Shown one piece after another: positions 11,002 to 20,894 of a stretch of 64,000 nt of DNA (positions are counted from its first letter, which is position 1; every line of letters begins with the position of its first letter). The stretch is from Primula veris. Its lineage: Eukaryota; Streptophyta; Magnoliopsida; Ericales; Primulaceae. A program made the translations under genes and the position numbers. Location of the stretch: NCBI GenBank assembly GCA_963682055.1, contig OY821741.1:14513197-14577196 (forward strand), read 5' to 3'. The notes beneath the pieces were generated by a model. That model saw nothing but the letters and a program-made list of their open reading frames with translations, searched no databases and was not told where the DNA came from.

Positions 11002-12285
11002 ATGTCTTCCAACTCTCCTAATAAACCCAATCTCAATTATAAAGATGATAGCACTCTTAAAGACTTTCTGACTCAATCCCAAACCAGTCCAGGCTCTAAG
11101 GCCAAGGTAAGTGAGTCTTCCTCTTCTAAGAAACATAGGTCTAAGAAACGTGCTAGGAGAAACCTAGAGGATGATCCTATCTCTGTTGGTTTTACTTATG
11201 ATCCTAAATTCAATGAGGTTGATCCTCGATTCTGGAATAGAAAAACATTTAGGAGGTTCAGGTCTTTTGCTGGTAGGGAAATTCACTCTGAGAGGAGACT
11301 AAATTTAGCTAGCTATCAGCACATACATGTGCATATTGAGAAATTGCTCACAGATGTTGATTTAGAGAGAACTGTATGCTATCCTGACTCTTATTATCCT
11401 GCTGTTGTTAATGAATTTTATGCTAATTTAAGTAGCAATGTCTTTGATGAGGGTAACCCTGCCTATGGCACAGTATTTTTAAGGGGTCTAACTTTAGATT
11501 TTACCCCTAAGTTAATCAATGAATTTTTGAGTTCTCCTAGTCCTTCTGAGAATAGTGTTGATTATGACATGGAAGTTATAGCTCTTGTCCTTACTGGAAA
11601 GAATAACAGATTTGATGGCACTTCCATCAAGACATCCTCACTCACTCTGTGTGCTGCTGTGCTACACAAGATTGCTAGGTTTAATTGGACTCCTACTAAA
11701 CAACCCTCTAAAGTGAACAAAGATATGGTTGTATTTCTCTATAAGATCATGTCCTCATTGCCAATTAACTTTGGTAATCATGTGTTAAATCTCATCAGAG
11801 ATTTCAGTGATACTAAATCACCCTCCATTCTGCTACCCTTTCCTTGCTTAATCACTGGACTGATTCTGGCTCAAGTCACACCTATATCTTCAACACATCC
11901 TATCAGAATCTCCTCTGAACAGTCTACAAAATGTCCTCCTGCCTTGTATATTTCTGCAAAACTACTGAAGGAAGGACATGTCAATGACATCTCTGGGGAA
12001 AAAGGAAAAGAAAAGGAGAGATCAAGTGCTCCTTCTAAGAAGAAAGGTGTGAGGTGGTATCTGCTAGACAAACTGGGTTACAATCAAGAAAGAAGAGCTG
12101 AGCTAGATGCAGATGACTATCAGATCAAGAAGCTACTGGAGAATCTCTCTGAAAGTGAAGATAATAATAACAGTGACAATGGCTACTCACTCAGTAGTGC
12201 AGAAGAAGAAGAAGAAGAGGAGGAGATAATCAGAGATGAACCTTTAAGGGAAAGAGCACCTCACTCCAACAGGCCTCTTGACTAG
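11002..12285 (+). CDS. SIRE extra ORF, putative plant transposon protein domain (env-like position)
   Basis: Intact 427-aa frame between pol and the 3' LTR. Starts MSSNSPNKPN; residues 30-55 are rich in Ser, Lys and Arg (KKHRSKKRARR, a possible nuclear signal). Residues about 75-250 resemble the family usually labelled putative plant transposon protein (WNRKTFRRFRSFAGREI, VVNEFYANL, FLRGLTLDFTPKLINEFL). The C-terminal third is charged and ends in a run of nine Glu. No signal peptide or convincing membrane segment is seen, so an envelope role rests on position only. It is the best preserved frame of the element, with no stop or frameshift. An alternative is a captured host-derived gene. Confidence 0.8.
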   Translation: MSSNSPNKPNLNYKDDSTLKDFLTQSQTSPGSKAKVSESSSSKKHRSKKRARRNLEDDPISVGFTYDPKFNEVDPRFWNRKTFRRFRSFAGREIHSERRLNLASYQHIHVHIEKLLTDVDLERTVCYPDSYYPAVVNEFYANLSSNVFDEGNPAYGTVFLRGLTLDFTPKLINEFLSSPSPSENSVDYDMEVIALVLTGKNNRFDGTSIKTSSLTLCAAVLHKIARFNWTPTKQPSKVNKDMVVFLYKIMSSLPINFGNHVLNLIRDFSDTKSPSILLPFPCLITGLILAQVTPISSTHPIRISSEQSTKCPPALYISAKLLKEGHVNDISGEKGKEKERSSAPSKKKGVRWYLLDKLGYNQERRAELDADDYQIKKLLENLSESEDNNNSDNGYSLSSAEEEEEEEEIIRDEPLRERAPHSNRPLD

Positions 12286-12689
12286 TTTGTCTGGATTCTG
12301 ACAAATAGGGGGAGATGAAGAAGTTTATTTTATGATTTGAGTTTCAATTTCAATTTATGTGTTAAGACTTCATGTTTATATTTTTAAGTTTCAGTTTCAA
12401 TTACAAATGTTGTGTTAAGACTATGTTGTGCCAGTATTTTTGGCCTTAAAATTTCTGCAATTTCTTTCTGAATTATGACTATCTTTAAAATTGAATATGT
12501 TCTGAAACTCTGGTGAATGGATATATATTTTGTGCTTATATGATGCTTGTTATTCTAACTTGCAGGGAGAGCTTAAATAGTTGTCACAAAAGCACTGATA
12601 AATGATATACAGTAAAAGACTGTGTTGCAAATAAATTTGCAGGTGGATTGATGTTTTTATAAACTTAGATGATTTGTCAAAACCAATGA

Positions 12690-12702
12690 CAAAGGGGGAG
12701 AT
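12690..12702 (+). other. Polypurine tract
   Basis: CAAAGGGGGAGAT lies immediately before the 3' LTR start TGTTAGGACC. This is the expected plus-strand primer position. Confidence 0.85.
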
Positions 12703-13926
12703 TGTTAGGACCATATTCCTGGTCTAAATACTATTTGTTGTCTATTGGTTTTGACTAAATAATCCTACTTGTTTGTTAAGAACTGAGACAGCTTTTTGGT
12801 TTCAAGTAATGTTGCAACCTCAGTTACAACCAACTAAGATAGTATTGTTGGTTTCAAGTAATGTTGCAACCTCAGTTACAACCAACTGAGACAGTGTTGT
12901 CGGTTTCAAGTAATGTTGCAACCTAAGTTGCAACCACAGTTCCAACCTGCTGTTCTGCAAGATTCTGTTCAGTTCTGTTATTCTGCATTACTATTCTTTA
13001 ATGATAATTATTTGTTTTAAAGTATGCAGGATATATTCTCATATGCTCTTAAAGGTTTAGTTCGTTTATATTGAGAATATTAAAGTGGTAAGGAAAGATG
13101 TTTCCTAAAAGATATAAGGAGATTAGTTTATAAAGATGTGTTTACTTTAGATAGGTAAATCTATATCTCTATTCTTATGTAAATCTTTATCACTTGTTTC
13201 AATCTTTGTTCCTTATCAAAATAAGTATGATACGTTTAAGATTGAATGAAATATGGAGTTAATATTTCATATGTATATTTAAAAATGTTATCTCTAAAAG
13301 ATATTATCTTATATGTTTCCTTGTTGAAGGAAAAGACTAACTCCTATTTCCAATCTAGTTATTAACAGGTAATATCTTATAAAGATTGAGGTCAATCCTA
13401 CGCTGCAATATATCGTGATAGATGAAAAGATTGAAGACAATCAAAAGAGTCAAAAGCAATCATCAAGATCTTGAAGAAAGAAGATTGTTTTTACTTGTAT
13501 AAATAGTTGATAACCTAGCTTGTAAAAAGTGTGTTTTCTAAATTATAAAGAACTCATTCTAAAGAGAATACACAAAGAGCTTTTCAAAAGAAATACAATG
13601 GTGGGATGGCATTGATATTTTGAGTGATAGTTATAAGGTAGGAGCAATATAGAGATAGGCAGAAAAACCTAGAGGGAGTCTGAGTATTTTTCAATAAGAC
13701 TTGAATCCTATATTGTAAGCTTTTATAATATCATAATCTGGGTGAGTGCCCCGGAGACGCAGCCTAATTGGGTGAACTCCGTTGTTAAATGTGCGTGTGA
13801 ATTATTTCAAGTACATTTAACTTTACGAAGTTCTGTCAATTAATTTACTTAGGTTCCAACTGTGGTTGCAACATCACTTGTAACCTAACTGCAAAACTGC
13901 AACTAGAACAGCGGATAAGAATTTCA
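12703..13926 (+). repeat. 3' LTR of the SIRE element
   Basis: 1224 bp, TGTTAGGACC to AGAATTTCA. It lacks the foldback insertion and so gives the empty target site. The 56-bp tandem block with GTTGCAAC motifs is at about 12795-12945. The right flank GTACCAAATACC continues as array unit in the same register as 27577 and 39710. Confidence 0.92.
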
Positions 13927-15045
13927 GTACCAAATACCATTTGACAGTGATAATCAATTAGACAAAGGCATCTTATGAACTAGTAAGATCCAATATTCCC
14001 ATATTCTAGTAGCAAGTCAGATATGAAACATGTATTATACTAGTATCGGTCTCCACTGTTCAATGACAATGGAAAGTCAGTTGGGATAGTTCGTTGAAAT
14101 GTTTTACTATCAAGCTGTTGAATAAACTTTTGGTTTTGGTTGTGGCTCCGGTGTTCGATAATGGATGTGTGATGGTGGTCATGGGACGAGACATTGGAGA
14201 GAGGAGGGAATGCAGATCGACTAACGTGTTAGCGAGGGAAATTTCATAACCAATTAAATAATCTCTGAGTCACTCATATGTTCTGTTAACACCTCTGGTG
14301 AGATTGTAACACAGGCTGAAGTTTCCAATTACGAGTACTAAACAAACTATTTTTACAATTGTTCAATCTCATACAACTAAAAGGAAACTTTTACCATGTA
14401 CCTTGATAGTTATTACCAGTGTTTTAAAAAGCGCGCTTTAAAGCGCCAAAAGCTCGATAAAACTATTTGCTAAAATAATTTGCCTACGCATTTTTGCTTT
14501 TTGGCTGGTAAAACGCTATTAGTGCGCATTTTGCGCTTTAATCATGCTTTTTTTGCGCTTTTATCACGCTTTTTGCGCTTTCTCAGGACGTTTAGGTTTT
14601 TTTTTTTAATTATTTGTCCAAAAAACTATGAAAACGACGATGATTTACGGTTTGCAATTTCACAAAAAACATAAGAAAGGAGCTATGAACTAACAACTAT
14701 GAAACCCCCATATCGGAAAGTAAGTGATTCTTCTCCTGCTGAATCTTAATCTAAGATGCTATCTAGAAAGGAGCTACGTACTAACAACTATGATTTCTAC
14801 TTGGTTAAATTACGTACAAGTTAACAGTAATGGTGTGATTTTAACAATTTAGTGCCATGTACTATTCATGCATGCACAAACTTAGATTTTCTAGCTACTT
14901 TAGTTCCATTATCCTTTCATATATAGTTTGTCCTCGGTCTTCTTGAAGTTTAATTGGGTGACATTTAATTAAAAAAATACATTACAATTGAATACCTCTT
15001 CCTCCATGTCTCTTATTTTTGTTGGTAAACCATGAATGATCTAGC
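13927..15045 (+). repeat. Array unit: 3' flank of RLT-like exon, palindrome and GCGCTTTT repeats
   Basis: Matches 27577-28100, 30876-31400, 39708-40818 and 51007-52250. It contains the palindrome GCGCTTTAAAGCGC (14433-14446), then imperfect 20-bp repeats of the type TTTTGCGCTTTTATCATGC (about 14500-14590), then AT-rich DNA without coding frames. A short segment (14076-14090, AATGGAAAGTCAGTTGGG) resembles one at about 16000, showing that this part was duplicated inside the unit. Confidence 0.7.
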
Positions 15046-15414
15046 TTGACCTTTTACACATTTACCATCGAACCAAGCAAAATATTTAAAGACATTTTTG
15101 CGCAACCCCACAACCTTCTATCTGGCAAAATATTGGTCCTGTACTCCTCTCTCATAGCTGCAGTGAACACATCTACTCCCTCGGCCTTTGCCCTTCACTT
15201 GTGTACCCTCGACAGATCGATCATATATGAAAAACCTCCACCCAGTTCTGATTCTACCGAAGTTTCCGAATCGGAAAACAATAAGGAAAATGAAGTCACT
15301 CCCCCAAAATCAGAAAAGGGAAAAGAAAAGGTTTCTCCCAGTAAACCAAGTGATTCGCCAAAACCAAAAAGCAAGAACAAAAAGAGAAGAAAAGGTGAAC
15401 CTTATAACGTGTAG
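15046..15414 (+). pseudogene. Diverged second copy (C2) of the RLT-like last exon
   Basis: The frame from about 15145 encodes YSSLIAAVNTSTPSAF, then LCTLDRSIIYEKPPPSSDST and a Ser/Lys/Glu-rich tail, parallel to the last exon at 29803-30129. The tail ends KKRRKGEPYNV instead of KKRRRD, because a segment of about 285 bp after the stop of the other copies is missing and the frame runs into a GEPENV-like sequence. The WWYW helix before SSL is scrambled here. No splice acceptor in the same place is obvious. I call it a gene-fragment duplicate, not an expressed gene. Confidence 0.6.
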
Positions 15415-16020
15415 TTTTTATATAGTTTAGTTAATATATGAGTACAATCTTTTCTTTTTCTACTTGTTCAGTATTTGCTTTTTCACTTGGTATATAATTT
15501 GCTTCATGGAAGCAATTACATCTAATCAACTTCCCGAGGTGCTTGTTTGGTTTGAACTTTTTATTGAAAAAAAATGCATCTAAGCAGAGTATATGTACAA
15601 CCATTTTGTTGGCTGGAAAGAAATTTTTTACTTGCGCTTGCACCTTTTAAGAAATCAACTGAGGTTTTAGTTGCAAGTTGCAAATTATACATATATTTAT
15701 GAAGAAAGTTTAGCTTAAAACGTGCAACAAAACGATCCTGCTTCGCACAACTTAGAATCTGAGCAAGGGTTAGAATCAAATGCAACAGTCGAAGAGTCCA
15801 AGGTGTAAATTATGTCCCGATTAAAATTTTACTGTTAGCTTATTTATCTTTTGACACTATTAAGCATACTCAATTAGACAACATAACATATGCATAAAGT
15901 GTAAGATATGAACTAGTTCGATCCAACGTTCCCATATTCTAGTAGCAAATCTGATACGGATAATGTCGTGTTGGTGTTCACTCTTCATTCTTCAATGACA
16001 ATGGAGAGTTAGTTGGGAAA
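15415..16020 (+). repeat. Array unit spacer after C2
   Basis: Parallels 52586-53180 and, with more change, the 3' flank after the other exon copies (20895-21440). A relic frame LPEVLVWFELFIEKK near 15533 matches LPQVLVFLEVFFEKM near 21303, so this too is an internal duplicate. No intact frame. Confidence 0.6.
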
Positions 16021-16156
16021 GTTCAGTCATTAGAATTGCAAAGAAGACTTGTTAGGGCTGAGGTCAATCTTCACGGCATGCAATTGGTACTTTCCAAGTG
16101 GAATTACTCGTCGGGTGATTCTGAGTATGTGTCTATCAATCAATTGCGAAAAGTTG
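16021..16156 (+). pseudogene. Unidentified conserved fragment (LQRRLVRAEVNLHGMQL)
   Basis: Open frame ELQRRLVRAEVNLHGMQLVL...SINQLRKV present at 16036, 34165 and about 53184 with few changes. I do not recognise the family. At 34.1 and 53.2 kb the preceding GTTGGGAAAGTTCAG is duplicated, but not here. The frame then runs into the A-tailed insert at 16157, so its continuation (EFEEMKRRVDHF) may belong to that insert. Confidence 0.45.
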
Positions 16157-16374
16157 TGGTCGAATTTGAAGAAATGAAGAGACGCGTGGATCACTTTTCC
16201 TTATTTACTAATTTAGTCTATAAGTTATTGTCCGTTTGCATTTTTAAGCTTTACTTTGTAATTGGAACATTATCAACTTTTATTTCCTGTTTTTTGTGGG
16301 GTGTTGCCCGCACATTTTTTTGATTATTAATAAAAATGCGGGGTTTTCCCACCACTTATATATAAAAAAAAATA
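16157..16374 (+). mobile_element. A-tailed retroposon (LINE 3' end or SINE) with 10-bp target duplication
   Basis: CGAAAAGTTG occurs at 16147-16156 and again at 16375-16384. The segment between ends in TATATATAAAAAAAAAT, which is a poly(A)-like tail. Just before the tail is GGGGTTTTCCCACC, similar to the GGGTTTTCCCCAC at the 3' end of the L1 LINE at 21455. This suggests a 5'-truncated LINE tail of about 218 bp. It is shared by all array copies, so it predates amplification. Confidence 0.6.
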
Positions 16375-16384
16375 CGAAAAGTTG

Positions 16385-17040
16385 GTAAAACGCAACAATG
16401 ACTGACACATAAGTGATGTTTGGTCCAACGTGAGTTGCTAGTGGCTCAAGTGGATGCTTGTTTTTAAACTCTCTGTTCTGCTCCTAGTAGCAGTAGATGG
16501 ATGTCTGATATACTGTTGTCTTTTAACGAGACTTTTTTGTCGCCGGAGGCCTATATGTGTGCGCTCAGATATCCTACTGGACTCCCCGTATTCTCGAGTT
16601 AGAATATTTGATTTGCTAGTAAGAAGCGTGTTTCGCCGGTGATCATGAATTTTTTTGTCAAGGGGAGGACGTTTTATTTGAAGGAATAACCTTGTCCGAG
16701 ACAATTAGCTCTTCCCTTGGCTCGAGAGGTGCTTTTGGCTCCTCGCTTGGAGGTCGGTCAACTCATTGGTGACGGTGCTTTGAAACTTTCAGACATTATT
16801 TTGCCATTGTAGGATCGACGTTGTGATCTATTCTTAGATGTGTCAATTGTCTCCCTATTTTCTTTCTTGCCTTCTATAACTGAAACAGACGAAGCGATAC
16901 GAAAAGTCGAGAGTCAAAATGTGGTTAAATACGAAAGGCATCGCGTATTAAATGAACTCATGATGTCCTTTTGTTTTGGAGTCGTTGAGAGGTTTTGGTA
17001 CGTGCACGTTCAGGGAAGTGTCAACAGATGAGCCTCTAGC
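16385..17040 (+). pseudogene. Unidentified decayed gene module (U)
   Basis: Homologous frames occur at 16430, 34551, 45839, 53614 and 61179. Two parts stand out: ELLVAQVDACFKTLCSAPSS...SSFNETF (best at 45839-46021) and, 250 bp later, SIVSLFSFLPSITETDEA...VVKYERHRVLNELMMSFCFG (16840-17031). The stop after HPVFSS is conserved among copies, so the gene was dead before amplification. Here an extra T frameshifts the first part. The family is not recognised. Confidence 0.5.
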
Positions 17041-17602
17041 CTCTATTGGGCAACAACTCTCCTTCACTACCCAAAAAATTTATGAATTACGGCTTTTTAA
17101 TACGCTCTAGCGGAAGATTTCGAAGTTGAATTAATTTATACATGTGTAACTTTTTTAATGTGTATTTTGTTCATTTTATGTAACATTCGTTTACCAGGTA
17201 TAATGAATTTTTAATTTTAATTTCTAACATATTGCACTTCTCCTCAATCATGCAGGCTCTACTTGTATCAGCCTTTTCTTTTCTATTTTTTGTTTATTTG
17301 AAACTGAAAAAATATGTAGGGATTCCTGTCATGCTTATAAAAAGTTTAAAATTCTTTTATCTTCATTGGTTTGATTTCTGCTTATTTCTTGAGGCAGATT
17401 TTTTTTTATCAATTTTACCCGATTGATATATATTCCTACATATGGAAAACTTTTTTACTTTGCTTTTACCCGTGCTTTGTTCATATTTAACGACATATGC
17501 ATAGTCCATCTTGATAAATTCATAATAAATTTTATGTATATCAATGATTCAATTATTTGCGGACAAATCTTAATCAATTATTTAATTTGATATCACTGCA
17601 TG
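17041..17602 (+). repeat. Array unit spacer upstream of the hAT MITE
   Basis: AT-rich sequence shared with about 35165-35734, 46451-47022, 54240-54448 and 59518-59898. It has no coding frame I would support. The reverse gypsy of copy 4 inserted inside it, at GGCTCTACTTGTATC. Confidence 0.6.
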
Positions 17603-18064
17603 CAGGGGCGCAACCAGAATGATTTTCTTCAGAGGACGGTGGTGTAAAAAAATATGTCAAATATAAAAAAATAGGGTATAATGCAAAATTAATTATTTTT
17701 TTCTATGTTCAACATAACATAAAATAAATATGAAATAAACACAAATGACATTGGACAATAAAATAATTTTTTATGTAATTTTGTTTGGAAAAAAACAATG
17801 GGTATTTAGAAAATTTGATAATTTTAAAGTAAAAAATAGAAAATTTTAGAAAAAAATGAGCTAATATGATTTCAACTTCTAATATTCCGCTACCTTATGG
17901 ACCAATTTTACAATTACACAAGCAACTCTCTTTGTTTAACTTGTGCGGCCATCAATGTATATATCTCAGAATTTATTTAATTACATGCATAAAAAAAATA
18001 AAAAAAATTTAAAATCATGGTCGGGTGGTCATTGCCACCCCATCTCCCCTTGGGTCCGCCCCTG
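17603..18064 (+). mobile_element. Non-autonomous hAT element (MITE), copy 1
   Basis: Starts CAGGGGCGCAACCAG and ends CTTGGGTCCGCCCCTG, giving terminal inverted repeats, and is flanked by the 8-bp duplication ACTGCATG on both sides. This is diagnostic of the hAT superfamily. At 462 bp with no transposase frame it is a MITE. The same insertion with the same duplication is present at 35735, 47023 and 59899. Confidence 0.85.
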
Positions 18065-18426
18065 ACTGCATGTTTCAATGGAATGATAAAGGTGCATACG
18101 GTTGTGCTGATGAAACACCAATTAACATGTTCTTTATAGAGACATTAACTCAATTCAGGTAGTTCACTTAGTATTAAGTGTTTACTGAATAAAAAACCCG
18201 ATCATTTCTAGCGATTAGTTATGATCCTAGATCAATTTATACGAAGAGCAAGCTCTCGAAACTGCCCAAACAAATGTCATTTAGACTACATATGACAATA
18301 ACAACATTGATTGCACATAAATATAATATGTCAAATTAACATGGTTTAATATCGTGTGATTCACCGGTTGAACAATAAAGCGTTACATCAGTTAAAGGAC
18401 CATTCCGGGCCAGATAACGTTACCAA
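18065..18426 (+). repeat. Array unit spacer between MITE and promoter
   Basis: Includes an exon-like stretch FQWNDKGAYGCADETPI at about 18074-18130, followed by a GTAG donor-like site at 18160. It is conserved at 36197, 47493 and 60363. Beyond it the sequence is AT-rich and noncoding. I cannot name the gene. Confidence 0.45.
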
Positions 18427-18658
18427 TGGGCCCATTTGCCAGTCTTGTTATTATAACCCTAAAAAAAAACATTTGTACACCCAACGGCGCCACATCTTGA
18501 AAAAAATGTTAATTCTCCCTTCCAACCTTAGAATTCATGATACATATGTGTATATAAAGAAACATATCCCCATCTTTTTCTTCACAACGTTAAACATGAG
18601 CACTCTTTATTAGAATAAATTCTAAATTAGTAAGCAATTTTGGATTATTTCTATAGCA
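18427..18658 (+). promoter_or_regulatory. Candidate promoter and 5' leader of the short first exon, copy 1
   Basis: TGGGCCCA (18427-18434) matches the plant site II/TGGGCC class of promoter motif. TATATAAAG follows at 18551 and an ATG lies 108 bp further at 18659. The same order is kept at 36549/36671/36779 and 47846/47969/48077. The fourth copy (60716/60839) is cut just after the TATA box. These are sequence matches only. Confidence 0.5.
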
Positions 18659-18791
18659 ATGAGCAAAATGGAGGAAGGAAACGAAGACAACAAAGACGAA
18701 GATGATCTGGCAAGGGAAAACATAAAGCTGGCTCCATGCGATCCATACACAGATAATGAATAAGTGATTTACCAGAAAAATCTATTCCAAG
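18659..18791 (+). pseudogene. Short first exon (MSKMEEGNEDNK), copy 1 with stop
   Basis: Reads MSKMEEGNEDNKDEDDLARE and on to DPYTDNE, then TAA at codon 35 (18761-18763), then VIYQKNLFQ, then a GGTACC splice-donor-like site at 18792. In copy 2 (36779) codon 35 is TAC. The acidic N-terminus is all that can be said; the family is not recognised. The exon is 133 nt long, so it would leave phase 1, which does not match the phase-0 start of the RLT-like exon downstream. Confidence 0.5.
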
Positions 18792-19516
18792 GTACCTTTT
18801 GTCTTGTCCATACTAATAAACCTGAATAAATTACAGATAAAGAAATACAACATGAAAAATCTAAAGTTATTTTTAATAATAATCACCCTCAATAGTAGTA
18901 ATGATTTTTTTATTTTTAATAAACCCAAGAGTAGCAATGATTGAATTTTGATCACGAGCGGGGTTTACTAAGGTCACAACCACTTGGAAAACTCACTTTA
19001 TTCAATATAAAGCGATTTGTCATCAATAATCTATATTTAGTAATGAACAAAATGATTTCATGCATGTTGAATACTTGAGTTAGTTTACTTTGGTATTATA
19101 GCTAGACATATACATTTTCTTTGGTATTATCGGGAATGATGAAGGAAGAAACAAAAGATTGATAATTTTAGTTTCACTCATAGCCTGTCAATACTTCTTT
19201 ACATTAGGTTATAAATTAAACTTCTGCTACTATTGTGTCGTACCTTGTCAGCGTTCTGCAATATATATGTGCCAATGTGTGATTTTTAAAACTAATTCAG
19301 TGTTTTATTGTGATGACGGTGCCCTTGATTGATTTTTATAGGGAAAATAATAGTAACAAATTTATCAGTTGTATAGTTAATGTATAATTAAAATTAAGTT
19401 CATAGATAATTGTTAGACACACATTCCGCTACGATGAAACTCGTAGCTGGATGTAGTTTTTTCTACGTTTGTGCAAGAGTTACACATTATAGGCGAATAT
19501 TTTCGGAATACGATCT

Positions 19517-19595
<79 letters not shown>

Positions 19596-20564
19596 AACAC
19601 ACACATTTATACCGATATACACATATAGAGAGGATCCATACACAAGTTAATTTTACACATTATCGACCTTTTTCAAGACGACGGATTTAGGGAAGAAACA
19701 ACATTGACTCGGCCTGAACATCGAGTCCTGTAATGATAAAATCTGAATACATGGTTTTTTCTATACCTAAAAGATGATATGAGAGTTTGGTCATGATTTT
19801 GTTAACATGTCATATTCTCTCATGATTGTTCGACCACTTACATTGATATAGACACATCCCGTCTCTGAAGTGATGTTGATATTGGAGCATAATGTCTAGG
19901 TAAATAAGCGGTAAAGTTTTTTATAATTACTAGCCATATGATAACAAATTACGAGCTTCAGAAGCTTACCGTGTGTATGAGTGGATGAGAGGAAAAATGC
20001 CAGAAAGTGAATGAGAGGAAATATTGGGAAAGTATTAGAGCACCAACCAAGTATATGTATTTTTAGTGTATATAATATAATACATGTTCATACTGGCATG
20101 TGTTGTCTTGAGTGGGAAAAACCGAATGTCAAAAACCTTTGTTGGCTCATGTTTAAACTAGTTGATATATGTATACGTATTCGTTTTCAGATGGCTAAAG
20201 CTATATTATAACGAGAACAGGTTTTTGATTAGTGGTCTGCTAACAATTGTTTTTAAAGTGTTAACACCTTGAATATAGCTCGTGGTCTTCACAGTGTTTG
20301 GAATTAATTTGTGGATGAGAAAGAGAAAAGCGACGAAAAGAAATTTACAGAAAATAAAGGGAAGAGACATTGAGAACATAAAATGAGTTATGTATTATTT
20401 TTTTTATTGTATATGGGCTGATGTCATAAACATTTTTTTTATCTAAAAATTTATATCAAAACTTTAATTTTCCTTTTTATGTTTAGAGCAGTGGATATAG
20501 ACATACAAGTATAGTATTTTTACCTAGTGCAAGGTGTTAAATTAAGTCGAAAATTTCTTTTCAG
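18792..20564 (+). repeat. Array unit: intron-like module, copy 1
   Basis: No coding frame. Contains a TA microsatellite at 19522-19587, then the segment shared with 658-1506, 37651-38636 and 48964-49943. It ends in a polypyrimidine-AG acceptor TTTCTTTTCAG (20554-20564) just before the RLT-like exon. A second acceptor-like TTTTCAG precedes ATGGCTAAAGC at about 20190 but leads at once to a stop. Confidence 0.65.
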
Positions 20565-20894
20565 ATGGTTCAAGCGACAATTGTGGTCGAGAACATGATA
20601 AAAAGCAGAATACTTGAGAAGAGAGAGTGGTAGTATTTGTCATCTGTCACAGCTGCAGTCAACACATCTACCCTCTCGGCATTTCCCCTTCCCTTGTGTA
20701 CCCTCGACAGTGCGATCATATATGAAAAACCTCCACCCAGTTCCGATTCTACCGAAGTTTCTGAATCGGAAAATAATAAGGAAAATGAAGTCACTCCCCC
20801 AAAATCAGAAAAGGGAAAAGAAAAGGTCTCTCCCAGTAAACCAAGTGATTCGGCAAAACCAAAAAGCAAGAACAAAAAGAGAAGAAGAGACTGA
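20565..20894 (+). pseudogene. RLT-like last exon (C), copy 1, frameshifted
   Basis: Starts ATGGTTCAAGCGACAATTGT after a splice acceptor and would read MVQATIVVENMI, but an extra A after ATAAAA shifts the frame. A second shift comes from an extra AG (AGAGAGAGTGG), shared with copies 38637 and 49944, which destroys the WWYWSS motif. From 20637 the frame is open again (SSVTAAVNTSTLSAF, LCTLDSAIIYEKPPPS) to KKRRRD and TGA. See the entry at 29803 for the family. Confidence 0.7.

Larger units (their letters stand above)
1507..13926 (+). mobile_element. SIRE-type Ty1-copia retrotransposon with extra ORF
   Basis: Layout is LTR (interrupted), PBS complementary to initiator tRNA-Met, gag, protease, integrase, RT, RNase H, a separate 427-aa ORF, polypurine tract and LTR. 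Both LTRs begin TGTTA and end TTCA. A downstream ORF between pol and the 3' LTR is typical of the SIRE/Maximus lineage. By eye the last 585 bp of the two LTRs differ at about 25 positions, so the insertion is not recent. gag has several frameshifts and pol one in-frame stop. The flanks do not form a target duplication and come from different parts of the array unit (about 1.2 kb apart in copy 49.8-51.0 kb). Confidence 0.92.

Noticed and set aside
14430..14450. Helitron 3' end (hairpin then CTRR)
   Set aside because: The palindrome touches CTAA without the usual 10-12-bp gap and no TC 5' end was found; kept only as a question.
16838..17031. Module U as a named gene
   Set aside because: No motif I recognise; naming it would be a guess.
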